Of a stretch of 64,000 nt of DNA, positions 1 to 11,376 are shown piece after piece; within the stretch, counting starts at the first letter, position 1, and the number at the start of each line of letters is the position of its first letter. A program made the translations under genes and the position numbers. Under the pieces are notes generated by a model that was not told the origin of the DNA, did no database searches, and saw nothing but the letters and a program-made list of their open reading frames with translations. Origin of the DNA: Thuidium tamariscinum (lineage: Eukaryota; Streptophyta; Bryopsida; Hypnales; Thuidiaceae); NCBI GenBank assembly GCA_947034885.2, contig OX344750.2, forward strand, positions 2,232,001 to 2,296,000. Direction: 5' to 3'.

Positions 1-1064
1 TGGCTAAAATACTTGAAAATTTCTTTCTAACATTTAGATTATACTATTCTATTGCATCATCCTATGGTTAAACCCCCCCTCCAAAAGAGTCTAATTTTTT
101 TTTCTTTTGCAATAGAAATGGTTAGATTGTCTATACTTTTCAATGGGTCTTTTGAAAAAAAGGCCTTGGGACTTTAAATTTAATCATATCAGTATGATCT
201 ATAGATTACATTTTACAACTTTTGTTTAGGAACTCATTATTTATGTTGTGACACTATAATTCTTTAACAATCAATTATTAACTAATGGATGACTTTGTGA
301 CAAGATGAAGGATGAAAAAACACAATTTTTCATCAAATTGTTTTAGAAATAGGTTCTTGAACATATATTTTGATAATGGTATTGAAGTATCTTTTACTTT
401 TGTATATAAGAAGGTCCATGATCAACAAATCACTATGTAGTTTACTCTGATGTATTCTAAATCTCCACTTTTCATATGAATTTGAGTTCCAAAATTGATC
501 TTCTTCAAATTTAAACTCAACTTATAAATTGCCCCAACTACCCTAAAAGATCTCAAAATTCAAAATTCCATGCCAAAATCATTTTTTCCTATTTGTTGTA
601 TAACATTCTATGGTGAAAAGATCCACTTGTTATATTATAAATAAACATTTTACCATAGAATCCTTTTGAACCTTTATAAATTGTATAATTCTCTTGTTGA
701 AAGATAACATTTTTTTTCAATGGAGAGCATTTTAAAGTTATTTTCAGTCCCACTAATCATTTTTAGCATTTCTAATATTCAAATAATCTATGAAATGAGA
801 TACTATTATAAAAGAAAATTAAGAAATAATTGGTCATGTATTAAGTCCTAAAGAAAGTTGTTGATTGCAATGTAGTCAATCCATTTCAATCAAGTCATTA
901 AATCTCTACAAAATACCAATAACACTTGGAGAAATAATCTTATAATAACAATGTAACTTGATATTATAACTACACAAACTAATCAAATTAGGTTGCTCCA
1001 AACTAATTTCTCAACACTTGACACAATATAAATATTTTCAATTATTGAGCAAGAATGTATTACT
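1..1064. other. AT-rich intergenic DNA
   Basis: Strongly AT-rich with frequent stops in every frame. I see no coding region, RNA gene or clear repeat structure here. Confidence 0.6.
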
Positions 1065-1402
1065 CATAAGAGGATTTTCAGCTGCTGTATAAGACTGCGA
1101 GTTCCCAAACATTGGGAACGCATTGGGAACTCTGGGAACGCGATGCTAATGTGGTCGAGCGACTGCCACCTCAGAAAATAATAAATTTTTATTAATTTTA
1201 ATTAAATATTAAATATTTTTAAAAAAAATTAAAAAAAATTTCTTAAATCATTTTTTTTCTCTTCAATACATTCTGAAGTTTTTTGGAAAAAAAATTTTAA
1301 TTTAATTTTTTCAAAATTCAAAAATTCAGACCTACAGGGGTGGGAATAATTTCGGGGAACACCCCTGAAACGGTCTCCTGGGGGCCCAGAAATCCTCTTA
1401 TG
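1065..1402 (-). mobile_element. CATAAG-family MITE, copy 1
   Basis: A 338-bp element with perfect 13-bp inverted ends CATAAGAGGATTT and AAATCCTCTTATG. The interior matches, in reverse orientation, the copies at 43238-43574 and 48844-49184: a GGGAAC-rich segment, a 'gtcgagcgactgccac' segment and an AT-rich core. It has no coding capacity, so it would depend on a transposase encoded elsewhere. No target-site duplication is obvious. The class is unassigned. Confidence 0.85.
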
Positions 1403-1777
1403 TTTGAATCAATAGTTCTAATGTGTGAGCATGAAAATGCAAACATGTGAACCTTATCATATATATAAGTAGATATACTACAACCAATGAAGGTGCTTAT
1501 AATGTAAATATCTATAATATATTTATTTATCATATACATTATAATTATGGTAAAGGTTTCTATAATATAGACACTTGTAACATAGGTTTATAATCTTATA
1601 AGCTTAGGGGCTCATGCTCCTATGTTCACATAATAGCAACCCTCATTTTGAATTTCATTGCTTGTAAAGTAATTTTCTTGATGTAAAGCAAGCAAATTGT
1701 TAGGACGATCTATTTTGACTATTTTGTATACATAAAAAATTATAGGTGTGCAAGAATCTACGAAAAGGCAATATTCA
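1403..1777. other. Spacer without recognised feature
   Basis: AT-rich spacer between two transposon relics. Nothing supportable is seen. Confidence 0.5.
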
Positions 1778-2416
1778 TTAACCCCTAAATGCCTGAGGAC
1801 ATTTTTAAGAGTCTAGAAATTTGCTCTTAAATTCATCAAAAAGACAACATTTTAATAAGATTTATCAATTTAAAAAAAATGTAACCATATTAATTTGAAC
1901 TAGACATGTTAGAGATTACTTAGGAAAAGAAAACATAATAATATCAATTATGGATAAAAGATTATAATATTTGATCATGAAAGTGTAAAAATTGAAAAAA
2001 AGTAACTTGAAGTCTTCTAATCTTCTTTTCACATGTCAAATCTAAAAATTTGGTCACCAAAAAAATATGAGGTTGAAGGACCTAACACTCATAACCTTAA
2101 TCAGTTTATGGCTTTCAAAATCTATTCTAAAATTCTTTTAAATGAATTTCTAATGTATTTTTTCCTCCAAGATCTAGTGTATTTGAGGATAATTTCCAAG
2201 AGTCCTAAAATACTATGGAAAGTTGAGATTGCAATGTACACCCTTGCATAAAATCTTGAATAGAAAAATCATAACCAATCATTTTCAAGATTGGTTTTTG
2301 GCTACTTAAACTAGACTTCAAAAAGAAGTATTAAAAATAATATCTTGATGAGATTTTATGTAATTTCAAAGTTTTGAAAATACCAAATTTTAGTGCGATA
2401 GGCATTTAGGGATTAA
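1778..2416 (-). mobile_element. TTAA-bounded element, subfamily B, copy 1
   Basis: A 639-bp element. The left end reads TTAACCCCTAAATGCC and the right end is its near-complement, GGCATTTAGGGATTAA, so TTAA lies at both borders followed by CCC/GGG. The interior matches 40025-40579 in the same orientation and 20055-20708 in reverse; shared text includes 'acatgtcaaatctaaaaatt'. The small ORFs inside are not conserved as protein. This is a non-autonomous DNA transposon relic. Confidence 0.8.
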
Positions 2417-2884
2417 ATTGGCAATTTCCTAGTTGTCAAATCAATCACATAAATAAGTAGTTTGTCCCTTGAAAATAAGAACTTGTGTAGATTTTTAATT
2501 GTACACTTGCACTAAAATTCATAGCCCAAAGTAATATAGATATTCCTATACTATATATGTGAGGAAAGGTACATGATAATGCAATTCATCTAAACAAATG
2601 GATTCCGTTGTTGAATATTCTACAATTGTCAACAATTGAAATGTCAAAAGAAATTATTTTCAAGTGACTCTAAAAAATTGTTGAATGAGGGAGAATATTT
2701 CAATCTATATGTATTGTTAAAGGCACAAAGACATTATCTAGTAAAAATATACAAGAACTAATAAAGACCTTACTCTAGTTTGAAACAATCATCATTCTTT
2801 GGAAGAATTCATTCATTTATGTGGTTAGAATTATTAGGAAGTTGGATGCAAGCATGACTTGGCTAAATGCTTGTGGACTAAGTA
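2417..2884. other. Spacer without recognised feature
   Basis: AT-rich with no supported gene or repeat. Confidence 0.5.
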
Positions 2885-3244
2885 ACCTTTGAGCCACCAA
2901 GAAAGAGCAAATGGGTTTCAAGATGTAACCAACTCTGTCTTTAGATGGAAATTCACATAGTTGTTGCTTTTGTGGATGAATCCTCTCTAGTTATGAACAA
3001 ATTATCCTACTGATGGATGAAACATGTTCAAGTAGACAGACACATACAATTAGAGCTCATTATGTACCTTTGAGCCACTAGGAGGCAACATGTGGGTTAC
3101 AAGACATAAAAAGTTCTATCTATGGATAAAAATTCACGTAATTGTTGCCTTCATGGATGAATACTGTGTGGTTATGAACAAATTATCTTTGCCAATCGAT
3201 GAAACACATTCAAACAAATTGACTCATACAATTAGAGTTGATTA
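2885..3244. repeat. Two-copy tandem duplication, 181-bp unit
   Basis: The phrase ACCTTTGAGCCAC starts at 2885 and again at 3066. The following text stays parallel through 'gttatgaacaaattatc' and 'acaattagag'. The two copies have diverged by point changes and small indels, so the duplication is old. There is no coding potential. Confidence 0.75.
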
Positions 3245-3464
3245 TAGCTACAAATCCGTAAATGAATAAAAGATGTACACTCATGTATTGTCTTTGAGAG
3301 GTCTACAACACAACCACACTTTAAAAATTGCATTGGTACTAGTGACAATTCTAAAATTCTTTTTCATTAGAAAAGATTAGGGCTTTCATATACATCAATG
3401 AAATTTGGTAGTAGAAGACAACAATTTTTCATCATTAGAAATGATCATTCAAAGAGAATGAATA

Positions 3465-3773
3465 AGATGGGTACATCCAAAAGCACCACAAATTGGTTTT
3501 GTGCCTAATTACTATTATTAGGTTGTTCAAATTCTCATATAGTCTTGTTGGCAAGTGAAAGTGTGTTCCAATGCACCAAAGAATGCAACACTGGATATAG
3601 TATGCAAAAGTTATTAAGGGTCAAAGTTTGTTTTTGAAAGCACCATGTATAAGTTAATAAGTGTGCATATGACTTTCAGAGCAGCATAGTAAGTGTGCAT
3701 AACTGATTTTGGAAATGTACACATACTGTAGATAGGGCTTTAAGGTCAGTTGCGCTTTTGGACGTGCCTGCCT
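3465..3773 (+). mobile_element. TA-flanked MITE, subfamily S1, copy 1
   Basis: Inverted ends AGATGGGTACATCC and GGACGTGCCTGCCT, preceded by TA and followed by TG (probably a decayed TA). The interior matches the S1 copies at 36876-37148 and 37781-38053, including 'gtcttgttgg.aagtgaaag' and 'atgcaaaagttatta'. It is about 36 bp longer than those copies, through an internal insertion around 3650-3700. The TA target site fits a Stowaway (Tc1/mariner-like) MITE. Confidence 0.75.
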
Positions 3774-4439
3774 TGAACGGGCTTGAAGCATAGCAGCTGA
3801 AGGAAGGAGGGAAGAAAAACGTAGACTAAGTTACTACTGAAAGCACCAAATGCGGCGGTTCCTTGCTCAATTTGCTGACAATTTGCAGACAATGCCGAAA
3901 GCAAAGAAATCACCTCAGTTCTCCTCCGAAAACCAATCCTGAATGGTTGCGAAACTCAAATTCTCCAACCTGAATGGTTGCGCAAATGGAGTTCACAGAA
4001 GACTGAGCATAGAAATGGCACCTGGCCGGAATGAGCAAGCCAAGAGAAAGCGAGACCACAATGTTGTTAGTGAAATGGTGGTTAAGGTAGCGCACCCTAC
4101 AAGATATCGTCCTCACGAAATGGCGCACCACAGGTAATCGTCCATTTGTTTCGTAGAAAGCTCTTGCCCTTGTTTTCCCATCACAGCTGCCACACAACTA
4201 AACCTCGAAATGGAGCTCCTTCATTGCTTAGGTACATCCGCTGGGCTCGCAATTCGACGTAACTTTAGGGTTAGGGCAAAATAGGAGCGTGCATGACCAT
4301 GTCCAGCAGCTTGAGAAATTCGTGGACGTCGATCACAGCGATGGTGTCTAAGTTATGTCACGGCGTAGGAAGACTGGGCTCACTCAGGAAAGGCTCTTCA
4401 TTGCGTAGTACCCTCTGCTTATCTTTTCCTCAATTTTCA
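3774..4439. other. Spacer with mixed base composition
   Basis: Less AT-rich than its surroundings. Short ORFs occur on both strands, but none resembles a known protein or shows splice structure. No gene is called. Confidence 0.4.
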
Positions 4440-4850
4440 CAGCAGAGAAATCGAAGAAGTCCATACACCCAATTCCATAGCGCGATGTCTCTGCAGTTTC
4501 ACGAAAATCCACCCGAAACAGCGCACTCTAGATATGAAATTTCATTACTTTTCGCTAATCTCACACCAATCTTCACACCAGAGACATCCAAAACTAAGTC
4601 CATAGACCCAATTCCACAGTGCACAGTCTCTGCAATCTCACTGAACCTGAAATTCCGCACTCAAGCTGTGAAATTTCATTACTTTTCGCCTTACATTCCA
4701 ACCAATCTGCACACCAATTGATCTGCTCAATCAGAGACATCCGTTGACCCAATTCCTTAGTGCAACGTCTGAGCGATTTCACAAGTTGAGTGAGGCCCGC
4801 AATTTCACGCACCCTCAAGCTGAGAAATGGCACTGTGGAATTGGATCTGC
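4440..4850. repeat. Degenerate tandem repeat, about 140-bp period, three copies
   Basis: The phrase ACCCAATTCC recurs at 4467, 4606 and 4747. Between these points runs a common pattern: a 'gtctctgca' segment, a 'gaaatttcattacttttcgc' segment and 'cagagacatcc'. A 142-codon open frame (4293-4721) crosses the array. Its protein is low-complexity and reflects the repeat, so I do not call it a gene. Confidence 0.65.
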
Positions 4851-4857
4851 GGATTTT

Positions 4858-5776
4858 TTGGATTTCTCTTGAGTCAGCAATCTTTGGTAGTTTTCGCTTT
4901 CACGGTCTCATTCGCTGATTTTCACTCACGACCCACATATTTCAGTTCAATTCAATTCCCTGCTCGATTTATTAGCTTTCAATTTAGCAACTTGTTGATC
5001 TAGGTCAAAATAAAATTCTTTTTCTATTTCAAACAATAGGACAACCCCAGTGAGCAACTTCCATGGCAAGATTTTATAGTCTGAATTGAACTCGTTTTCA
5101 AGTTTTCAAGAGTTTCCAAGAGTTTTCAGGCAAGTACTGTTTTGTTTGAAAATCCTCTGGCTCGTGGTTAGGGTCTTGGCTCTTTTGTTTTTTGGTTTCT
5201 AAAATTGGCCTAGATTTTGAGCCTAAACTGTTTGATTTTTTTGCATGCAATCATTGTTTGAATTTTTGGGCTTGTAATCATTGTTGACTAATGCCAATGG
5301 TGCAAGATCAAATCATGGAGGATGGAAGTCTTTTAGAGCCGGTTTCCATTAGCAAGTTGGAGGTCCAAGGGTTGGAGGGAGCTAGAAGGCGGATTGGGTG
5401 GTATGGCTTTCCCACTCCGCCTGGATGCCCCCCACTTCCGAAAGCCCCTCCCCTCCCGGCTTTATTTGGCGTCTTCAAGTTAAATAAGATGCAAATCTAG
5501 ATCTGTAGGGATTGGAGATTTGTCTGGATATGAGAATTGGGGGGGGGGGGGGGGGGGTGTCAAGCGAGGGGTCTGGCCCCTCCAGGTCTGATTCGCAGTT
5601 TCGCAGCGCCTGGAGGCCTGGAAGGGGACCTGGATGTCCGACTAGAGGTCTAGCCCCCTTCCCGGTCAATGGAAAGGGACTGGATTCGTCCAAGGCCTGG
5701 ACATCTAGGCCCTAACAAAAAACGGCTCTTATTAGTCCACATAAGACTTGGGATTCCTCTTGAGTCAACAATCTTT
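4858..5776. other. Segment bounded by an approximately 28-bp direct repeat
   Basis: The text around TCTTGAGTCAGCAATCTTT at 4858-4885 recurs with few changes at 5748-5776. The roughly 860 bp between contain a run of 19 G at 5539-5557 and a GC-rich patch (5400-5720). This could be an insertion with a long target duplication or a relic of a duplicated stretch. No TIR or LTR is visible. Confidence 0.45.
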
Positions 5777-7474
5777 ACTTGGTTACATTGCAAGGATGAC
5801 AATTTAGCCTTTGAGGATTAATTTGCGTTGTTATTCTAGAGATACTTATACTTTTAAAGTTTAAGAGCTTACATATGGATCAACATTATAGGGGGTGTAG
5901 AATCATTAGATACGTCTAGTAACAAGGATTCATGGATTTGACTCCATCATAGTTTGGATACATCAAATTACCATATTAGATGATTTTCACTATTATGTAT
6001 TATTTTTAATGTTCTTATTGGATTTGTGTGTTTTGTGGTTATTTTCTTGTCACATATTAATTTTTTTAAACTATTACACATATTTCATTCATGCATTCAA
6101 AATGGATATAACATTTAGTAGCATTGGGTGGTTGTGCCCTCTAGAGGGTCTGGAATATTTGACACTCTAACAATGTTTCATTAATAACTACTGAAGTAAG
6201 TGGATATGTGGAGGATGGAGAGGCTGTTGGGTGTGAAATATGCCACACCCTCCAATGAAGAGAGAAGGCTAAGCCACAACATGCTATTGAATGTTATCGA
6301 TTTCATTTGGATATTACACCCAAGACTTTCATTAAAAACTTCACATTGCTACAAACTATAAAATTATATCTTCAATCAACTAGGCAAATCTCTTACACCA
6401 TCTTCATCATTGGATTCTTGGGGGGGGGGGGGAGGGGGGTAGTAAGTGCTTGGAATAGGAACATATGTGCAAACAAATTATAGGATATTTTAAAAACATA
6501 GGGGCAAAAAATAATAAATGGATTATTTGTACTATAGGATATATAAAATGGCATTGAACATCTTTAAAGTACTATAGGATATGAAATAATAGGTCCCATT
6601 TGAAAATGCAATAGTCCTAAAATACCCCCTTATATATTCTTTTTTTTGGCCAAATTTTGAAAAAGTTACCTTATGAGTGGCATATTGGTCATAGTATATT
6701 CATTTAAAAACATTGGTAAGGACATTGGACATGCTGTTTTTGAATAGTATCTTGTAGTTGTCAGATATTCCTAGATTTTACAGAAAGTCTACAATTTTGA
6801 GGTTTTGGTTGGTCATCTCTTTGTCCGATCTAGGATTTCATGTTGTTGTACCCAATCTAGGGTTTAGGGTTTTCATATTGTTGCTACGTTTTCACATGCA
6901 GTTTAGAGGGTAACTTTGAGGTTCCAACCGGTTGTCTCTTTATCCGATCTGAGTTTCTTATTTTTGTGCTTGATCTAGGGTTTAGAATTCTCATGTTGTT
7001 GTTACCTTTCTTGAACTTACAAAGTTTGTTGCATTGCACATAGTAGTGGCTGACTCTGTACAGGTAAAAAAAAGGGGAATCTTTTTCCGTACCTCATGAG
7101 TGTGGAAGAGGAATATATATTTCATCTTTTCAATGTATGAGCATGCTCTCTTCATATTGTCTTGTTTGTGGACGCTGCAGCAAGACGTAGATGAGAGATT
7201 AAGGTGTGTTCCTCTGGTAGAGCTGTCTATTGCTGAATTGCACACCCTCCACTTTTCTCTATAAGATGGGTGGGGCCACTCGGAGATTGAAGTTGCTCAT
7301 GGAGTAAAATTACAGTCTCGTTCTCATAATTGGGTTATACCATCCCTCCAAGCTCTATGATGTGGTATTGAATTTCACCTCCCTCTTCTTTTCATATGTT
7401 CTTGAAATCTGTGCATGTGCTCTTTAAGTTTGTGCATGATGTACTTATACATTAGTAGGGTTTTTTTAAAATTT
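5777..7474. other. Intergenic DNA with a G-rich run
   Basis: No supported gene. Holds a G13-A-G6 run at 6420-6439. Everything else is AT-rich single-copy-looking sequence. Confidence 0.5.
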
Positions 7475-7783
7475 CACTAGAAGAAAAGCGCGTTGGACTG
7501 CCCAAAATTTATGTTGGATTCCCCCAAAACTGCGTTCGATTAAATAAAAAACATCATATGGTTTATGTTGAAAACCATGTTGAAAACGCAGTGAAAACCA
7601 AAAGAAACATAGACATCGTAGAATCCAACATAGATTTTGCATTTCCCTACGTCGTAACACAATTCACTATGTTTTCAACATGGTTTTCAACATAAACCAT
7701 ATGATGCTTTTTGTTTAATCTAACACAGTTTTGGGGGAATCTAACGCAGATTTTGGGCAGTCCAACGTGCTTTTCTTCTAGTG
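7475..7783. mobile_element. CACTA-type foldback MITE, copy 1
   Basis: A 309-bp hairpin element. It begins CACTAGAAGAAAAGC and ends GCTTTTCTTCTAGTG, flanked on both sides by TTT as a 3-bp target duplication. The two arms are complementary over roughly 120 bp each, around a loop of about 70 bp. The CACTA..TAGTG termini and 3-bp duplication fit the CACTA (En/Spm) superfamily. A transcript would fold into a long hairpin. Confidence 0.88.
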
Positions 7784-8723
7784 TTTTAAAGGAATTTGGA
7801 TTTGGACTCTAAGTGAGAAGTAAGTGGTAGAGGTTAGGCAACACTCCAATCTACTTTTGGTGCAATATTTGGCTCCATGTGACGAATCAATGTAAGTTGT
7901 ATGGCTTTAAAACAAAAATCTAAAAAACATTTTTACCAACTACAGTTCTAAGATTGGTGCAAAATAGGGCAACCAAGTGGTGTAAAATGGGATGCACATA
8001 AATTATGAAAACTATGACTCACAAGTTCATGCACATGAACTACAACTCATTCATGTATTTGGATTTCAAAGTTTAATATCTTCTTAATTCATGTGCATGA
8101 AGTTTTGAATGGTGCAGCAAAAATGCAACCTCAAAGATTGTGATTGGTAGGAAAAATTGAGTAAAATTGAGAGCAAGAAAATTGTAGCTTCAAAGGAAGT
8201 AACAAAACCTGGTGATAGGATGAAGGTGCCCTTGTATATGTGGCTACAGTCTATACCTACATCTCCAACTTTGGTATATTTTAGGCGATTGCAAATGTAA
8301 AGTTGTTGAATCAACATCTAGATAGGAGGCGACAGGGTGGTAAATCCTAATAGTCATTGTTAAGATAGTGGCTACTATGGTGTGATTGAAAATTTACATT
8401 TGGTTTTTAAAAAATTCTTTCCTCCAAATTTTTCTAAAGGCTTAGTGTAGAAGAATTTTTTTGGTGCTTTTAGTCTGTTTATCGCCTAAAAAAAACACCT
8501 ATTGTACATGTGGCCATATATGCGCTTGCGTATTTATATTCTTCTTTAACGTTTCCATTGATCTAAGTGTGTGTGTGTGTTTGCTACAATGTGGGTGCAA
8601 AACTGTAGGCGACTATTTGAATCCGTGTTTGAATCACAAAAATGCATTCTCTTTCCATTTCCCTCTCATGTGGAAGGCAACGATTGTTTTCTTGTTTTTC
8701 CATTAGTTACAATAGTGCATTTT
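7784..8723. other. Spacer with a short GT microsatellite
   Basis: Contains a (GT)7 run ending near 8580. An 81-codon ORF at 8461-8706 is AT-rich and unrecognised, and is not called. Confidence 0.5.
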
Positions 8724-8875
8724 CACTAGAAGAAATCTGCATTTGCCTCAACAAAATCCACTTGATGTGTTTGTTGAGGTAAATGCAAAATCTGCATTTT
8801 TCTGCATTTTTTGTGTCTGCCTCAACAAACACATCAAATAGATTTTGTTGAGGCAATCGCACATTTCTTCTAGTG
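8724..8875. mobile_element. CACTA-type foldback MITE, copy 2
   Basis: A 152-bp hairpin element with CACTAGAAGAAAT and ATTTCTTCTAGTG ends and TTT on both flanks. The arms of about 56 bp carry the complementary phrases 'cctcaacaaaat' and 'attttgttgagg', with a loop of about 40 bp. It shares only its terminal 12 bp with the 7475-7783 copy, so these are different subfamilies mobilised by similar ends. Confidence 0.88.
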
Positions 8876-10335
8876 TTTGGAGTTGAGGTGTACAAGCTCA
8901 ATTTTGTTCATGTCTCCATAACTAGACATGATATGCACATTTTGTTTCACTCATTGTGTTTATAAACACAATGAGAACATCCTATTTCATACTACCATTG
9001 CATACTACCATTTCACATTATTATTTCATACTATTGTGATTGTATACAAATACTTCTTACATTGTATTTTATACTATGATTTCATACTACCATGATAGTG
9101 CAAAAGCAATTCCTACATGTTATTGTGCATATTGTGAAGACATGTACATTAAATCAAACAATGTAAGTTAAAGTAAAGTTGATACCAAAAAGTGATCTCT
9201 ATATAACATCTAATAAATAATTTAAACTCCAAAATAAGGAATCCATTATAAAGATAACCAACCAAAAATAATCTTCTCATTCATATTGATCATGTAAAAA
9301 TAATACAAACCTAAAGTTCAATTGATATCATTGAATGATATCATACCTTCTTAATAAATGAGTGTAATTGGCAACTTTTATGGAAGATGCAATAGTAATA
9401 TTGACTACACTTTTTTGTTAAGTTCTAGTTGTAAGTAGTCATTAGTGGTGAAAAGAAAATAAAGTTTGAAAGAAATTTTATTTAGGACAAAAATTGTGGT
9501 AGAATTTTTTTTAAATCTAAATTACCATATCATTTATTCATATCAATTTAGAATTATAAGTAATGCAAGCTCCTTCTCTAATAATCCAAAATAGAAATTT
9601 GCATAATGATAGAGTGTTAAAAAAAAAGTAATACCACCCCTATAAAATAGTTGTTGTTTGTACCTATATCCTTATTTTTTTAACACTGACCTCCCCCTCC
9701 CCCCAAAGATTGGATTCAAATTTGGAGAATGCAACTACTCACAATTTGAATACACTATACTATCATATTTGAATAACTAGATTGCAACATATTCCACTAT
9801 GCAATTTAGATACATAATGTTTACTTCTAATTCCATGATATTATATGTTGGTTAATTGTCTCTTACAATTCTATACAATTTAACTATTCAATGTTATTCT
9901 TTTGTAGTTATCCAAACATTATATCCACTTTTAAGGCAATTCAAATAAATTGCCAATCCTTGGCTTCTAGCTAAAGTAGACAAGTCAATTACCACCTTGA
10001 TTAGCATTCTGAGTATTTTGGGGCCATCTGCAAGAAGGTCACATCATTTTTGAGGGGTGCACTTATTTCACAAATCAAATCTAGGTGGAATTTTAATTTT
10101 TTTGATTAAAATTGTAATTTTTGTGAATTTCTGAAGTAATCTTCCTTGATATTACAAAACTGCTTATAATGTGGAGTCATGACAATCAGTAAAAACAACC
10201 AACTCTCCTATGTATCCAATGGTATTTTATTGTTTGCTATTACAAGATTGACATGTTATTCTTTGCTGGCATTATTTAATGCAATGATTTTGTTAGGAAA
10301 TGAACAAATTTATATAAATTTATTTTGAAGCAAAT
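8876..10335. other. AT-rich intergenic DNA
   Basis: Contains a diffuse 'catactaccatttca' repetition around 8980-9090. No coding region or inverted-repeat element was identified. Confidence 0.5.
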
Positions 10336-10694
10336 CAATAGATGCTTTTTCACAGTTCTAGAAGATTGTTTTGGGGTTGTTCCCCAAAATTGTTCCTAGT
10401 GTAGCAACTAACTATAGTTGGTCTCATTTTTTGAATTTCAAAAAGATTAAAATTAGAATTTTTTCCAAAATTTTCAGAAAGTATAAAAGAACTATGAGTT
10501 GATTAAAAATATTTCATAATTCTTTTTAATAATTTTTAAAAATTAATTTTAAAAATCAATTAATGAATATTATATGACGTAGCAATTTTTTTGGCTACAT
10601 CAAGATCCTTACTTGGTAGAGTTTCCAAAGTTTCTAATGTGTTTATCCAAACCCAGAATGTGTAGTCTTCTAAAAGCCCTAAAAAACATCTATG
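10336..10694 (+). mobile_element. CATAAG-family MITE, diverged copy
   Basis: Matches the 43238-43574 copy along most of its length: the 'ggttgttccccaaaattgttcc' region, the AT core, 'tgacgtagca', and 'gtagtcttctaaa' near the right end. The terminal repeats are decayed (left CAATAGATG, right near CATCTATG). Its right end abuts the next element at 10693 with no spacer. Confidence 0.7.
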
Positions 10695-11317
10695 GTAGGA
10701 GGCTCTAAAAGCGACCAACCTTTTCAAACAGTCCCTATGAATTGATCAAAAACAGACATTAAGCACACCATAAATGGATACAGTTCAAAAGAGAAATAGA
10801 CCCCTTATAATGTTAGGACCATAATCCATCCAAAAAAGGTTTATTCAAAGAGCATTGGCAAATGCAATAAAGGCCACAATAGAACGGTTTTATAATCAGT
10901 GGCCACATAAAAATTTAACTTTAAAAAACTAGATTTTACTCCAGAAAAATCCATTTCAGCAGTAAAAAATAAAGAAAAGCAAAGGTTCATTTTTGTTGCA
11001 TCCAAGGACTTATTTTTGAAAGTATTCAGGCCCTTCTTGCATGCCGGGCTAGTGCTTGTCAAGCCATGTTATGTCTTTTTCCAATTTTACTGTGCACACT
11101 TCAAGGGAACCCTAGGATCACAAATAGGTGCCTACGCCTGGTATCTTTAAAAATTCATAAGTAATTCATAACTACTCCGAAAAATGTGAAACCACTTCCG
11201 TTGGATTCTGCTACTATTTTTCTATGTCAGAAAAATTACTGAAAATAATTTCCATCACCATTGCCTCATGAAAACTGCGATCAGCCCTTAAAGTGTCGCT
11301 TTTAGAGCCTCCTACCT
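10693..11317. mobile_element. TA-flanked MITE, subfamily S2, copy 1
   Basis: Inverted ends GGTAGGAGGCTCTAAAAGCG and CGCTTTTAGAGCCTCCTACC, followed by TA on the right. At 625 bp it is about twice the length of the S2 copy at 40652-40945, with which it shares the right half ('aattcataactaa' and 'aaaattact.aaaat'). The 73-codon ORF inside (10841-11062) is not called. Confidence 0.85.
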
Positions 11318-11376
11318 TAATGGAGGCCAAAGTAGGATGATGGCATTAGCAATGAACAAAAATGGGTTAGTTTACC

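Noticed and set aside
4293-4721. 142-codon ORF
   Set aside because: It spans a degenerate tandem repeat and has no recognisable domain.
6840-6990. Telomere-like 'gggtttagggtttt' text
   Set aside because: Only short irregular matches; no tandem TTTAGGG array.
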